The notes below the pieces were generated by a model, which was not told the origin of the DNA, searched no databases, and worked only from the letters and a program-made list of their open reading frames with translations. The position numbers and the translations under genes are program-made. Of a stretch of 64,000 nucleotides of DNA, positions 50,903 through 59,592 are shown piece after piece (the stretch's first letter is position 1; every line of letters starts with the position of its first letter). Source of the stretch: Micromonospora rifamycinica (GTDB taxonomy: Bacteria; Actinomycetota; Actinomycetes; Mycobacteriales; Micromonosporaceae); assembly GCF_900090265.1 (NCBI RefSeq), contig NZ_LT607752.1:2790001-2854000 (forward strand), written 5' to 3'.

Positions 50903-52428
50903 TGACCGACGCCCACGACCCGGACGTCACCGATCCGTTGTTCCGCCCCGTCGCCACCATGACCACCGACGCGGGAGCCGACACCGACCGGACGGACAGC
51001 CCCGAACGCACCATCCTGCTGCCCCGGATCTCCACCGACCCGGTCGACGACCTGGTCGAACGGGTCCGTCCCCAGCTCGCCCGCGCGGTGGACGCGCTCC
51101 AGGTCGCCGCCGCCCTGGAGGCCGACGGGCACACCGACCGGGCGGCCCAGGTCGAGTACGGCTACCGCGACGTCTTCGTCCTCGCCTCGGAGGTGTTCCG
51201 GCGGTTGGGGCCGGCCCCGGCGGTCGACGACCGGCCCGTCGGCGCACGACCCGCCACCGACCGCCGGGGTGACCTGCGGACGATCTCGCACGGCCTGCTG
51301 TACGTGCTGCCGAGCGCCGCCTTCCCGGCGGTGCTGGCGGTCGTGGGTCGACCGGGCCTGGTGCTCGGCATGATCCTCGCCGGCACGGTGGGGTGGATCT
51401 GGTCGGGGGTGGCCGCCCACGCGGCGTTCCGCCTGCTCGGTCTGGGTCGGGTCCGGTCGGCCAGCCGGGTGCTGCGGCTCGCCGCGCTGACCGCGCCCCT
51501 GCTCGGCGCGGTGGCCGGCGCTGCGCTGCTGCCGTACGGCGGGCTGCCGCTCGCCGCGATGATGGTCTGCCAACTGACCTACCAGCTGGCGAGCACGCTG
51601 CTGATGTTCCACCGTCGTGAGTGGTGGCTGGCGGTGGCGATGCTCCCGGCGGTGCTGTCCGGCGCGGTCTTCCTGCTCGACGGGGGCGCGACGGCCCGGC
51701 TCTGGGCGGTCGGCGGGGCGGTCCTCGGCGTGCTGGCCAGCTTCGCCGCCGGGCTCTGGGCCAACCGGGAGGCCGCCCGGGCCGGGGAGCCGCCGTCCCG
51801 GGAGCCGCTGTGGCCGCCCGCGTCCCGGCTGCTCGGTGTCGCCGGCTACGGGCTCTGCTCGGCGGTGCTGCTCTTCCACGCCCAGGCGCCCTACCTGCTG
51901 GGCCGGCTGGACATCGCGGCGGCGGCGGTGCCGCTGATCCTGTCCATGGGGTTCGTCGAGTGGCGGACCGGCCGGTTCTGGGCGAGCGGGGTCGCGCTGT
52001 CCCGGCGGGCCCGGCTTCCGCGCGGCTTCGTCGCCGGGATCTGGCGCACCATCGGCCGGGAGGTCGCCGCCTGTCTGGCGGTGCCGGCGGTGCTCGGCCT
52101 GGTGCTGGTCGTCGTGCTCGCCCAGGTGGGTCAGCTCTCGGCCGCCGGGGTGGTGATGACCACCGCGCACGTGGCGCTCGCCGGGGCGTACTACCTGGCT
52201 TTCCTGCTGGTCGGCCGGGGCCGGTACGGCTGGTTGTGCCTGTCCGTGGCGGTCGTGGTCGTGCTGCACGTCGGTCTCGGCGCGCTGCTCGGCGTGGCCC
52301 CGCTGGTCGGGCAGGGCGACGACCCGCTCGCCGACACCTCGCTGTACCTGGGCGGCGTACTGCTGCTCCAGGTGTTGTTCGCGCTCGGTCTCGTTCCGGT
52401 GATCGGGCAGGTTCGGCACTACCGATAG
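50902..52428 (+). CDS. Polytopic membrane protein, candidate polymer transporter
   Basis: This 508-residue protein has a soluble N-terminal part of about 130 residues, including [20 protein letters not shown] and a helical [19 protein letters not shown] segment. About twelve hydrophobic helices follow (for example [39 protein letters not shown]). It overlaps the pelF-like stop by one base (TGATG), so the two products are made together. By position and topology it could play the part of PelG, the membrane partner of PelF in Pel export. I see no decisive PelG motif. A new flippase-like or scaffold family is possible. Confidence 0.65.
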   Translation: MTDAHDPDVTDPLFRPVATMTTDAGADTDRTDSPERTILLPRISTDPVDDLVERVRPQLARAVDALQVAAALEADGHTDRAAQVEYGYRDVFVLASEVFRRLGPAPAVDDRPVGARPATDRRGDLRTISHGLLYVLPSAAFPAVLAVVGRPGLVLGMILAGTVGWIWSGVAAHAAFRLLGLGRVRSASRVLRLAALTAPLLGAVAGAALLPYGGLPLAAMMVCQLTYQLASTLLMFHRREWWLAVAMLPAVLSGAVFLLDGGATARLWAVGGAVLGVLASFAAGLWANREAARAGEPPSREPLWPPASRLLGVAGYGLCSAVLLFHAQAPYLLGRLDIAAAAVPLILSMGFVEWRTGRFWASGVALSRRARLPRGFVAGIWRTIGREVAACLAVPAVLGLVLVVVLAQVGQLSAAGVVMTTAHVALAGAYYLAFLLVGRGRYGWLCLSVAVVVVLHVGLGALLGVAPLVGQGDDPLADTSLYLGGVLLLQVLFALGLVPVIGQVRHYR

Positions 52429-52456
52429 TCCACTCGAGACCTATGGGGAGGTCCGG

Positions 52457-53293
52457 TTGCACGCGGTGATTCTTGCCGGCGGCAAGGGGGTGCGGCTGAA
52501 GCCGTACACCACGACGCTGCCGAAGCCCCTGATGCCGATCGGGGACAGTCATTCGATCCTGCAGATCGTGCTCGACCAGCTCGCCTCGCGCGGGTTCACC
52601 TCGGTGACCCTGGCGATCAACCATCTCGGCCCGCTGATCAGGGCGTTCGTCGGGGACGGCAACCGGTGGGGCCTCGACATCGACTACATCGAGGAGGACC
52701 GGCCGCTGTCGACGGTCGGCCCGCTGTTCGCCCTGAAGGACCGGCTGCCCGACGAGTTCCTGGTGATGAACGGCGACATCCTCACCGACCTCGACTACGG
52801 CGACCTGCTGCGTGACCACCAGCTCTCCGGGGCCGGGCTGACCCTGGCGACCTCCGAGCGGGTGCACCGGATCGACTTCGGCGTGCTCGACGTGGACGCC
52901 GGGCGGGTCGTCGGGTTCCGGGAGAAGCCGGCGCTGCGCTACCCGGTGAGCATGGGTGTCTACGGGATGTCCCGCCGGACGCTCGACCCCTACCAGGCCG
53001 GGTTGGCCCTCGGCTTCGACCAGCTCGTGCTGGACCTGCTGGCGGGCGGCGACCCACCCCGGACGTACCCGTTCGACGGTTTCTGGCTGGACATCGGCCG
53101 GCCGGAGGACTACGACGAGGCGAACCGCTCGTTCCCCCAGCTCAAGCCGATCCTGCTGCCCGCCCTCCCGCGGCCGGTGGAGGTCCCCGTCGGCGAGCCG
53201 GTGCTGGCCGTCGGCGAGCCGGTGGCGGCCGGTGACGGGCCGCTGGTCGTCCCGGACCTGTCGGGTGCCGTGCGGGCCGGTGAGCTGACGTGA
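52457..53293 (+). CDS. Sugar-1-phosphate nucleotidyltransferase
   Basis: This 278-residue GT-A-fold nucleotidyltransferase resembles RmlA/ManC-type enzymes that make NDP-sugars. The activation motif is [20 protein letters not shown], the metal site is in [16 protein letters not shown], and the sugar-binding part is [19 protein letters not shown] with [18 protein letters not shown]. No acyltransferase repeat domain is present; the last 45 residues are Pro/Val-rich. The likely start is TTG 52457, five bases after GGAGG. It should feed an activated sugar to the polymer pathway; the sugar cannot be told. Confidence 0.87.
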   Translation: MHAVILAGGKGVRLKPYTTTLPKPLMPIGDSHSILQIVLDQLASRGFTSVTLAINHLGPLIRAFVGDGNRWGLDIDYIEEDRPLSTVGPLFALKDRLPDEFLVMNGDILTDLDYGDLLRDHQLSGAGLTLATSERVHRIDFGVLDVDAGRVVGFREKPALRYPVSMGVYGMSRRTLDPYQAGLALGFDQLVLDLLAGGDPPRTYPFDGFWLDIGRPEDYDEANRSFPQLKPILLPALPRPVEVPVGEPVLAVGEPVAAGDGPLVVPDLSGAVRAGELT

Positions 53294-54186
53294 CGCGGGT
53301 ACTGCTGTTCGGGGCGTCCGGGTTCATCGGCGGGCACGCCCGCGACGCCCTGGCGGCGGATCCCCGGGTGACCGAGGTGGTCTGTCCGGGCCGGGCGACC
53401 TACGACCTGCTCGGTGGTGACGTGGCGGGGCTCGCGGCGCTGCTGCGCGAGGTCGCCCCGGACGCGGTGGTCAGTTGCGTGGGCGCGCTGACCGGTTCCG
53501 CCGGGGAACTGGTCACCGCCAACACGCTGGTCGCGGCGAAACTGCTGGAGGCGACCGCCGAGGCGGCGCCGCAGGCCCGGCTGGTCCGGCTCGGCTCGGC
53601 CGGCGAGTACGGGCCGCTGCCGCAGCGCGTGCCGGTCACCGAGGAGCTGCCGGCCCGGCCGGTCAGCGCGTACGGCGTGAGTCACCTGGCCGGGACCAGG
53701 CTGTTCCAGCTCGCCGGGGAGGCCGGGCAGGTCGACGCCGTGTCGCTGCGGGTCTTCAACCCGATCGGCCCCGGCATGTCGCAGGAGAACCTGCTCGGTC
53801 GGGCGGCGGCCCGGATCCGGGCCGCGCTGGCCGAGGGGGCCGGCGAGATCACCCTGGGTCCGCTGTCGGCGTACCGGGACTTCGTCGACGTGCGGGACCT
53901 CGCCGCGCTGATCGCGGCGGCGACGCTGGCGTCCACCCTGCGGCACCGGGTCGTCAACGCGGGCAGCGGCCGGGCGGTCACCGCCCGGCAGGCGGTCGCG
54001 CTGCTGGCCGACGCGGCGGGCTACGACGGCGCGATCCACGAGGTCGGCGTCGGGCCGCAGCGGTCGCAGGCGGTCGACTGGATCCAGGCCGACATCGGCC
54101 GGGCCCGCGACGAGCTGGGCTGGTCGCCGGTGCGCGACCTGGCGACGTCGATCAAGGACATCTGGGCCGCCGGCGACGCACGGTGA
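53290..54186 (+). CDS. NAD-dependent epimerase/dehydratase with altered catalytic Lys
   Basis: This 298-residue extended-SDR protein has the Rossmann motif [13 protein letters not shown] and [12 protein letters not shown] typical of sugar epimerases and reductases. The catalytic site reads [10 protein letters not shown]: the Tyr is present, but the Lys of the YxxxK motif is His. The neighbouring Ser (RLGSAGEYG) is kept. Activity may be changed or lost, or His may take over. It starts at GTG 53290, overlapping the previous stop (GTGA). A step in NDP-sugar conversion is inferred from the operon. Confidence 0.83.
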   Translation: MTRVLLFGASGFIGGHARDALAADPRVTEVVCPGRATYDLLGGDVAGLAALLREVAPDAVVSCVGALTGSAGELVTANTLVAAKLLEATAEAAPQARLVRLGSAGEYGPLPQRVPVTEELPARPVSAYGVSHLAGTRLFQLAGEAGQVDAVSLRVFNPIGPGMSQENLLGRAAARIRAALAEGAGEITLGPLSAYRDFVDVRDLAALIAAATLASTLRHRVVNAGSGRAVTARQAVALLADAAGYDGAIHEVGVGPQRSQAVDWIQADIGRARDELGWSPVRDLATSIKDIWAAGDAR

Positions 54187-54241
54187 GCCGGGCGGCCCAC
54201 TTCCCATCACGACACACCCGCAACACGAGAGGACACCGCAG

Positions 54242-55612
54242 ATGAGTATGAAGATCGGAGTCGTGGGCCTGGGCTACGTGGGGCTCACCCTCACCGCCGC
54301 CCTCGCCGACAAGGGCTTCACGGTGTACGGCGCGGACGTGTCGCCGGCGGTGCTGGACGCGCTCTCGCACGGCCGCCCGCACATCTTCGAGCCCGGCATC
54401 GAGGACGTCTTCGCCGCCCACCTCGGCACCAGCATCCACGTCGCCGCCGACCTGCCGAAGGACACCGTCGACGTGGCGGTGATCAGCGTGTCGACGCCGG
54501 TGGACAACATGACCCACCGGCCCAACCTGGCGAACCTGGCCGCCGCCGCCCGGGTGGTGGCCGCGAGTTGCCGCCCGGACACCCTGGTGGTGGTGCGCAG
54601 TACGGTGCCGGTCGGCACCAGCCGCCGGGTGGTGCTGCCGGAGCTCCAGGCCGCCTGGGGCGAGCGGGTGAAGCTGGTGATGGCCCCGGAGCGCACCATC
54701 CAGGGCCAGGCGCTGCGGGAACTCGTCGAGCTGCCGCAGGTGGTCGGCGGCCTGGACGACGAGAGCCTGGCCGCCGCGACCGAGTTCTTCGACGGGCTGG
54801 TCCGCACCATCGTCCCGGTCTCCAGCCTGGAGGCCGCCGAGCTGGTGAAGCTGTCGAACAACTGCCACACCGACCTGATCTACGCGTTCGGCAACGAGAT
54901 CGCGCTGATCGCCGAGCGGCACGGCCTCGACCCGCTGGAGGTGATCCGGGCGACGAACGTCGACTACCCGCGTCCGGATCTCGCCAAGCCCGGGTACGTG
55001 GGCGGCGGCTGCCTCTCCAAGGACCCGTACATCATGATCGACAGCGCGGGTGACCGGCGGCCGTTCCTCGTCGGCAAGGCCCGTCAGCTCAACGAGTACC
55101 TGCCGATCCACGTCGGGGAGACCGTGGTCCGGATGCTGGTCGAGGCGCGCGGGCGCAGCCTCGGCGCCCGCCTGGCGGTGCTCGGCTGGGCCTACAAGGG
55201 CTGGCCGGCCACCGACGACATGCGGGGCACCCCGATCGAGCCGATGATGCGGGTCTTCTCGGCCGCCGGTGTCACCGTGCTCGGGCACGACCCGATGGTC
55301 ACCGACGACGTGATCCGCCAGTACGGCGGCGAGCCGGTCAGCCTGGACAAGGCGTTCACCGAGGCGGACGCCGTACTGATCATCAACGACCACCCGGACT
55401 ACCGGGCGCTGCGGGTGCCGGAGGTGCTCGGCGCGACGCCCCCGGCGTTCGTCTACGACTCGTGGCGGGTGCTCGACGGCGACGCGGTGATGGCCGCCGG
55501 GGTGCGGTACGCCGGGCTCGGTTACCTGCCGCCCGCGCCGACCGGTCCGGGTGACGACGGCGCCGTGGCGGCCGGTGCGGGCGCGTCGACCAGCGGGGCG
55601 GTGTCGGCATGA
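54242..55612 (+). CDS. UDP-glucose/GDP-mannose dehydrogenase-family enzyme
   Basis: This 456-residue NAD-dependent four-electron dehydrogenase oxidises the C6 hydroxyl of an NDP-sugar to a uronate. Features are the N-terminal IGVVGLGYVGLTLTAALADK, STVPVGTSRRVV, central VKLSNNCHTDLIYAFGNEI and the catalytic-Cys loop YVGGGCLSKDPYI. The C-terminal domain includes LAVLGWAYKGWPATDDMRGT. It could make UDP-GlcA or an N-acetylhexosaminuronate; motifs do not settle which. It follows the epimerase by 55 bp and overlaps the next gene by four bases (ATGA). Its presence suggests the polymer contains an acidic sugar or passes through one. Confidence 0.88.
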   Translation: MSMKIGVVGLGYVGLTLTAALADKGFTVYGADVSPAVLDALSHGRPHIFEPGIEDVFAAHLGTSIHVAADLPKDTVDVAVISVSTPVDNMTHRPNLANLAAAARVVAASCRPDTLVVVRSTVPVGTSRRVVLPELQAAWGERVKLVMAPERTIQGQALRELVELPQVVGGLDDESLAAATEFFDGLVRTIVPVSSLEAAELVKLSNNCHTDLIYAFGNEIALIAERHGLDPLEVIRATNVDYPRPDLAKPGYVGGGCLSKDPYIMIDSAGDRRPFLVGKARQLNEYLPIHVGETVVRMLVEARGRSLGARLAVLGWAYKGWPATDDMRGTPIEPMMRVFSAAGVTVLGHDPMVTDDVIRQYGGEPVSLDKAFTEADAVLIINDHPDYRALRVPEVLGATPPAFVYDSWRVLDGDAVMAAGVRYAGLGYLPPAPTGPGDDGAVAAGAGASTSGAVSA

Positions 55613-56574
55613 GGGCGTTGCTGCTCGGCGGGGCCGGGTTCATCGGCCTGCACCTCGCCCGCCGGCTCGTCGCCGACGGGCACCAGGTGACGATCGTGGA
55701 CGACTTCTCCCGGGGCCGCGACGACGCCGACCTCGACCGGCTGCGCGCCGACCCGGCGGTGCGGGTGGTCTCCGGCGACCTGACCAGCCCGGACACCTGG
55801 GCCGCCCTGCCCACCGGCTGGGACCAGATCTACCTGCTCGCCGCCGTCGTCGGGGTGCGCAACGTGGAGCAGGACCCGGCCCGGGTGATCCGGGTCAACA
55901 CCCTCTCCGCGCTGCACCTGCTCGACTGGGTGGCCCCGGGCGAGCGGGTCTTCTTCGCCTCCACCAGCGAGGTCTACGCCGGGGGCGTGACCGCCGGGGT
56001 GGTGCCGGTGCCGACGTCCGAGGCGGTGCCGGCGATGATCTCCGACGTGGCGGCCCCCCGCTTCGCGTACGCCGCCAGCAAGCTGCTCGGTGAGGCCGCC
56101 TTCCTGCACACGGCCCGCGCCAAGGGTTTCGAGACCGTGGTGGGCCGGTTCCACAACGTGTACGGCCCCCGGATGGGCGCCGACCACGTCATCCCGGAGA
56201 TGTCGCTGCGCGCCCTGCGCGGGGCGGATCCGTTCCCGGTCCCCGGCGCCGACCAGTACCGGGCGTTCTGCCACGTCGACGACGCGGTCGAGGCGATGCT
56301 GCGGCTGATGGCCACCCCGGCCGCCACCGGTCAGCTCGTGCACATCGGCAACGACCGGGAGGAGACCAACATCGGTGACCTGGCCAAGCTGGTCCTGCGG
56401 GTGGCCGGGGTGAGCCCCGCCATCGCCCCCGGCAGCGCGCCGCCGGGGTCGGTCGCCCGCCGCTGCCCGGACCTGTCCCGGCTGCGGGAGCTGACCGGCT
56501 ACGAGCCGGGCGTCAGCCTGGAGGAGGGGGTACGCAGCACGTTCGCCTGGTACCGGGAGCACGGGTGGACGTGA
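55609..56574 (+). CDS. NAD-dependent epimerase/dehydratase (extended SDR)
   Basis: This 321-residue enzyme resembles UDP-sugar 4-epimerases and UDP-glucuronate decarboxylases. The cofactor motif is LLLGGAGFIGLHLARRL, the catalytic site is FASTSEVYAGG with YAASKLLGEAAF (intact YxxxK), and the substrate part includes GRFHNVYGPRMGADHVIP and RAFCHVDDAVEAML. It follows the UDP-sugar dehydrogenase directly (overlap), so it may act on the uronate made there. A 4-epimerase supplying UDP-GalNAc or UDP-galacturonate would suit a Pel/GAG-like polymer. It is coupled to the GH114-like gene by GTGA. Confidence 0.88.
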   Translation: MRALLLGGAGFIGLHLARRLVADGHQVTIVDDFSRGRDDADLDRLRADPAVRVVSGDLTSPDTWAALPTGWDQIYLLAAVVGVRNVEQDPARVIRVNTLSALHLLDWVAPGERVFFASTSEVYAGGVTAGVVPVPTSEAVPAMISDVAAPRFAYAASKLLGEAAFLHTARAKGFETVVGRFHNVYGPRMGADHVIPEMSLRALRGADPFPVPGADQYRAFCHVDDAVEAMLRLMATPAATGQLVHIGNDREETNIGDLAKLVLRVAGVSPAIAPGSAPPGSVARRCPDLSRLRELTGYEPGVSLEEGVRSTFAWYREHGWT

Positions 56575-57266
56575 CGAGCCGGCGTCCCATCTGCTTCTAC
56601 TACGGTGACGGTCGGCTGCCCGAACTCACCAGGTACGTGCGGGTGGTCCTGCAACCGGCGTTCTACCGGACGGCCGAGCTGCGCTACCTCGCCGAGCAGG
56701 ACGTGCAGACGCTCGGCTACCTGTCGCTGTCGGAGGACCAGGGGCCACCCGCGCCCTGGCAGCGGCAGGAACGCAACCCGGACTGGGGCGGCGCGTTCGT
56801 CCACGTCGACCATCCGCTCTGGGTGGCGCACGTGGTCGAGCAGGCGAAGCAGGCCATCGCGCAGGGCTTCGCGGGGCTCTTCCTGGACACGCTCAACGTC
56901 GAGCTGACCTTCCCGGAGGACGTGCCGCACCTGCTGACCCTGGTCGCCGCGATCCGGGAGGAGGCCGCGCCGGCGTACCTGCTGGCGAACCGGGGGTTCG
57001 GCATGCTGCCCCGGCTGGCCGAGATCGTCGACGGGATCGTCTTCGAGTCGTTCTCGGCCCGGTGGACCGACCAGGGGTACGCCCCGTGGCCGCCCGACGT
57101 GCTGGAGTTCCACGCCCAGATCGCCGAGCAGCTGCTCCAGTTGGAGCTGGACCTCTACAGCCTCGACTACGCCGACAGTCAGGGGCTGGCCGATTTCGCC
57201 GAGCGCCGGGCCCGCCAGTTCGGGCTCCAGTCCTCGGTCAGCGACCGCGCCCTGTCCCGCACCTGA
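56571..57266 (+). CDS. GH114-like glycoside hydrolase without signal peptide
   Basis: This 231-residue TIM-barrel protein resembles the hydrolase domain of PelA and fungal Ega3, which cut alpha-1,4-linked galactosaminides. Marks are ICFYYGDGRLPELTRYVRVV, FAGLFLDTLNVELTFPED (the family Asp), YLLANRGFGMLPRLAEIVDG and IVFESFSARW. The closing strand LDYADSQGLADFAERRARQF and QSSVSDRALSRT complete the pattern. No signal sequence or membrane segment is seen, so it should be cytosolic or leave by an unusual route. GTG 56571 overlaps the previous stop; GTG 56565 is an alternative. It is the last gene of the operon, closed by a strong terminator. Confidence 0.8.
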   Translation: MTSRRPICFYYGDGRLPELTRYVRVVLQPAFYRTAELRYLAEQDVQTLGYLSLSEDQGPPAPWQRQERNPDWGGAFVHVDHPLWVAHVVEQAKQAIAQGFAGLFLDTLNVELTFPEDVPHLLTLVAAIREEAAPAYLLANRGFGMLPRLAEIVDGIVFESFSARWTDQGYAPWPPDVLEFHAQIAEQLLQLELDLYSLDYADSQGLADFAERRARQFGLQSSVSDRALSRT

Positions 57267-57276
57267 CCGGGCGGCC

Positions 57277-57320
57277 CCGGGCGGGGGCCGGACGCGGGTA
57301 CGCGTCCGGCTCCCGCCCGG
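57277..57320 (+). terminator. Terminator of the exopolysaccharide operon
   Basis: A 20-bp stem (57277-57296 with 57301-57320) has a single mismatch that becomes G-U in RNA and a 4-base loop GGTA. It begins 11 bp after the GH114-like stop codon. It marks the operon end. Confidence 0.9.
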
Positions 57321-57328
57321 CCGGGTAG

Positions 57329-57460
57329 CCCCCGTGGAACAGCCAGCTTCCACCGCTCGCCGGCAACTGGAAGGGTTGGTACGAAACCAGCATTCTCGAA
57401 GCCGACCGGAGATTCACCCAACACCTGCGCGAGTTGAAGGAGCAGCCTGATGGCAACTAG
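57329..57460 (+). pseudogene. Truncated HigB/Gp49-like toxin remnant
   Basis: The frame after TAG 57326 reads PPWNSQLPPLAGNWKGWYE and on through ADRRFTQHLRELKEQPDGN to TAG 57458-57460. This resembles the C-terminal third of RelE/HigB (phage Gp49-like) toxins, which end with GNWxxWY...ADxRxxxHLxxL. The N-terminal two-thirds is missing: a terminator and stop codon lie directly upstream. It overlaps the antitoxin start by 11 bases, the usual toxin-antitoxin layout. It is read as a toxin gene disabled by deletion. Confidence 0.65.
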
Positions 57461-57755
57461 TTGGCGTGATGTCCGGTCCCGGATGAATCTCGACGAGAGC
57501 AGGGTCGCCGCGCACCAGGAGCAGATGCGTACCGAGGTGCGCGCCTATCGGCTCAGGGAGATGCGTGAGCGCCGCGGGCTGACCCAGCAGGAGGTCGCGG
57601 CCCTCATGGACGTATCGCAGCCGCGGGTGGCCGCGATCGAAAAGGGCGAGCTGCCCGCTACCGAGGTATCCACCATCGAGCGGTACGTCTCCGCGCTCGG
57701 CGGCAAGCTGGAGATCGTCGCGGAGTTCGACGGAGAGCGGCTCGCCCTGAGCTAG
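57450..57755 (+). CDS. XRE-family HTH protein, orphan HigA-like antitoxin
   Basis: This 101-residue DNA-binding protein has a short N-terminal helix region (MATSWRDVRSRMNLDESRVA). A Cro/C1-type HTH follows (LREMRERRGLTQQEVAALMD, VSQPRVAAIEKGELPATEV) and a C-terminal strand (GGKLEIVAEFDGERL), as in HigA antitoxins of the Gp49-toxin type. The ATG at 57450 lies inside the end of the toxin remnant, with AAGGAG seven to twelve bases ahead. With the toxin truncated it may persist as a free regulator. Confidence 0.85.
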   Translation: MATSWRDVRSRMNLDESRVAAHQEQMRTEVRAYRLREMRERRGLTQQEVAALMDVSQPRVAAIEKGELPATEVSTIERYVSALGGKLEIVAEFDGERLALS

Positions 57756-57798
57756 CCGCCACCGGCACTGCGGGCCGGGGCAACCGGATTCCGCCAGG

Positions 57799-58386
57799 TC
57801 ACCGACTCCGGAGGCCGGCGACGAGGAGGGCGACCATGCGACGGGCGTCGTAGCCGGGCATCCGGCCCGCTCCGGCACAGAGGTTGCCGACGGCGAAGAG
57901 CAGCTCCTGCGGGCCGGGGCCGGGCGGGATCTCGCCGGCCTCGGCGGCGGCGTCGAGCAGCTGGGCGCAGGCGGGGACGAGCCGGTCGAGGAAGTACCCG
58001 TGCAGGGTCTCGAAGGTGGCGGCGTCGGACTGGAGCGCCCCGGCCAGGCCGTGCTTGGTGACCAGGAAGTCGACGAACAGGTCGATCCAGGCGGCCAGGG
58101 CGGCGTGCGGCGTACCGCTGGTGGCGAGCAGGGCCGGCGCGGCCTCGACGCACGCCTGCACCTGGTGCCGGTAGACGGCGACGACGAGGTCGGCCCGGGT
58201 CGGGAAGTGACGGTAGATCGTCCCCACGCCGACGCCGGCCCGCGCGGCGATGTCGCGGACGGGGGCGTCGACGCCGACGGTGCGGAACGCCTCGGCGGCG
58301 GCCTCCAGCAGGGTGGCCTCGTTGCGTCGGGCGTCGGCCCGCTTGCGTGGGGACGGCGACGCCGCCGCCTCCTCGGGTCCGCCCAT
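57799..58386 (-). CDS. TetR-family transcriptional regulator
   Basis: This 195-residue repressor has the TetR HTH near the N-terminus (ATLLEAAAEAFRTVGVDAPV, RDIAARAGVGVGTIYRHFPT) and a helical ligand domain resembling the SbtR/TetR_C group. ATG 58386 (MGGPEEAAASPSP) is chosen; the longer frame reads through the operators. It is divergent from the aldo/keto reductase gene, and two identical palindromes lie in the shared promoter region. Confidence 0.92.
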   Translation of the reverse strand: MGGPEEAAASPSPRKRADARRNEATLLEAAAEAFRTVGVDAPVRDIAARAGVGVGTIYRHFPTRADLVVAVYRHQVQACVEAAPALLATSGTPHAALAAWIDLFVDFLVTKHGLAGALQSDAATFETLHGYFLDRLVPACAQLLDAAAEAGEIPPGPGPQELLFAVGNLCAGAGRMPGYDARRMVALLVAGLRSR

Positions 58387-58416
58387 CGCGTCCGCACCTC
58401 CGACCAACCTTGGCAA

Positions 58417-58460
58417 ACGGAACAGCGTTCCGTATAGTTCAGAGCGGAACAGCGTTCCGC
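58417..58460. promoter_or_regulatory. Twin TetR operators between tetR and the reductase gene
   Basis: Two copies of the perfect palindrome CGGAAC-AGC-GTTCCG lie at 58418-58432 and 58445-58459, with centres 27 bp apart. Each has one further pairing base on both sides (A/T in one, G/C in the other). They sit 32-73 bp from the tetR start and 64-106 bp from the reductase start, well placed to control both genes. Confidence 0.87.
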
Positions 58461-58522
58461 TTGGCTCATGATGCCAGAGCCGGAGGGCGACCACCAGCCA
58501 GCCACCCCGTGGAGGAACAGTC

Positions 58523-59542
58523 ATGCAGTACCGCACCCTCGGCCGCACCGGTGTGCAGGTCAGCACCCTCGTGCTCGGCGCGATGAACTTCGGCGCCCTC
58601 GGCCGGACCGGCCCGGACGAGGCCACCGCGATCGTGCACGCCGCCCTGGACGCCGGCATCAACCTGATCGACACCGCCGACCGCTACAGCCAGGGCGAGT
58701 CGGAGGAACTGGTCGGCCGGGCCATCGTCGGCCGCCGCGACGACGTCGTGCTGGCCACCAAGGCGAGCATGCCGATGGGCGACGAGCGCAACCACCGGGG
58801 CGGCTCCCGCCGCTGGCTGTACACCGCGCTGGACGACAGCCTGCGCCGGCTCGGCGTCGACCACGTCGACCTCTACCAGATCCACCGGTGGGATCCGACC
58901 ACCAGCGACGAGGAGACCCTCTCCGCGCTGACCGACCTCCAGCGGGCCGGCAAGATCCGCTACTTCGGCTCCTCGACCTTCCCGGCGTACCGGATCGTGC
59001 AGGCCGAGTGGACCGCCCGGGAGCGCCACCTGAGCCGGTACGTCACCGAGCAGCCCAGCTACTCGATCCTGCAACGCGGCATCGAGACGCACGTGCTGCC
59101 GGTCACCGAGCAGTACGGGCTCGGTGTGCTCGCCTGGAGCCCGCTCGCCTCGGGCTGGCTGTCGGGCGCGGTCCGCGCGGGCCGGGAGATCACCACCCAC
59201 CGCGCCGACGTGCTGCCGCAGCGCTTCGACCTCACGGTGGACGCCAATCGGACCCGGCTCGACGCCGTGGAGCAGTTGACCAAGGTCGCCGACGCGGCCG
59301 GGCTGACCCTGATCCAGCTCGCGCTCGGGTTCGTCACCGCGCACCCCGCCGTGACCAGCGCGATCATCGGCCCCCGCACGATGGACCACCTGCACAGCCA
59401 GCTCGCCGCCGCCGACACCGTGCTCACCGCCGACGTGCTCGACGCCATCGACGCGATCGTCGCCCCCGGTGTCGACCTCGCCCCGGACGAGAAGCACGAC
59501 ACCCCGCCGGCCCTGCTCGACCCGGCACTACGCCGCCGCTGA
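58523..59542 (+). CDS. Aldo/keto reductase
   Basis: This 339-residue NADPH-dependent TIM-barrel oxidoreductase is similar to YghZ/AKR11-14 type enzymes. The catalytic tetrad is visible: Asp and Tyr in NLIDTADRYSQGESEE, Lys in VVLATKASM, and His in YQIHRWDP. Cofactor-binding sequence (SAIIGPRTMDHLHSQL) is near the C-terminus. ATG 58523 has GGAGGAAC ahead. Divergence from tetR with twin operators suggests induction by a reactive carbonyl or similar substrate. Confidence 0.92.
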   Translation: MQYRTLGRTGVQVSTLVLGAMNFGALGRTGPDEATAIVHAALDAGINLIDTADRYSQGESEELVGRAIVGRRDDVVLATKASMPMGDERNHRGGSRRWLYTALDDSLRRLGVDHVDLYQIHRWDPTTSDEETLSALTDLQRAGKIRYFGSSTFPAYRIVQAEWTARERHLSRYVTEQPSYSILQRGIETHVLPVTEQYGLGVLAWSPLASGWLSGAVRAGREITTHRADVLPQRFDLTVDANRTRLDAVEQLTKVADAAGLTLIQLALGFVTAHPAVTSAIIGPRTMDHLHSQLAAADTVLTADVLDAIDAIVAPGVDLAPDEKHDTPPALLDPALRRR

Positions 59543-59592
59543 GCGCCCACCCGCCCGACCCACCCGCGGCGAGGGCTCCGACCCGGGGCCGG

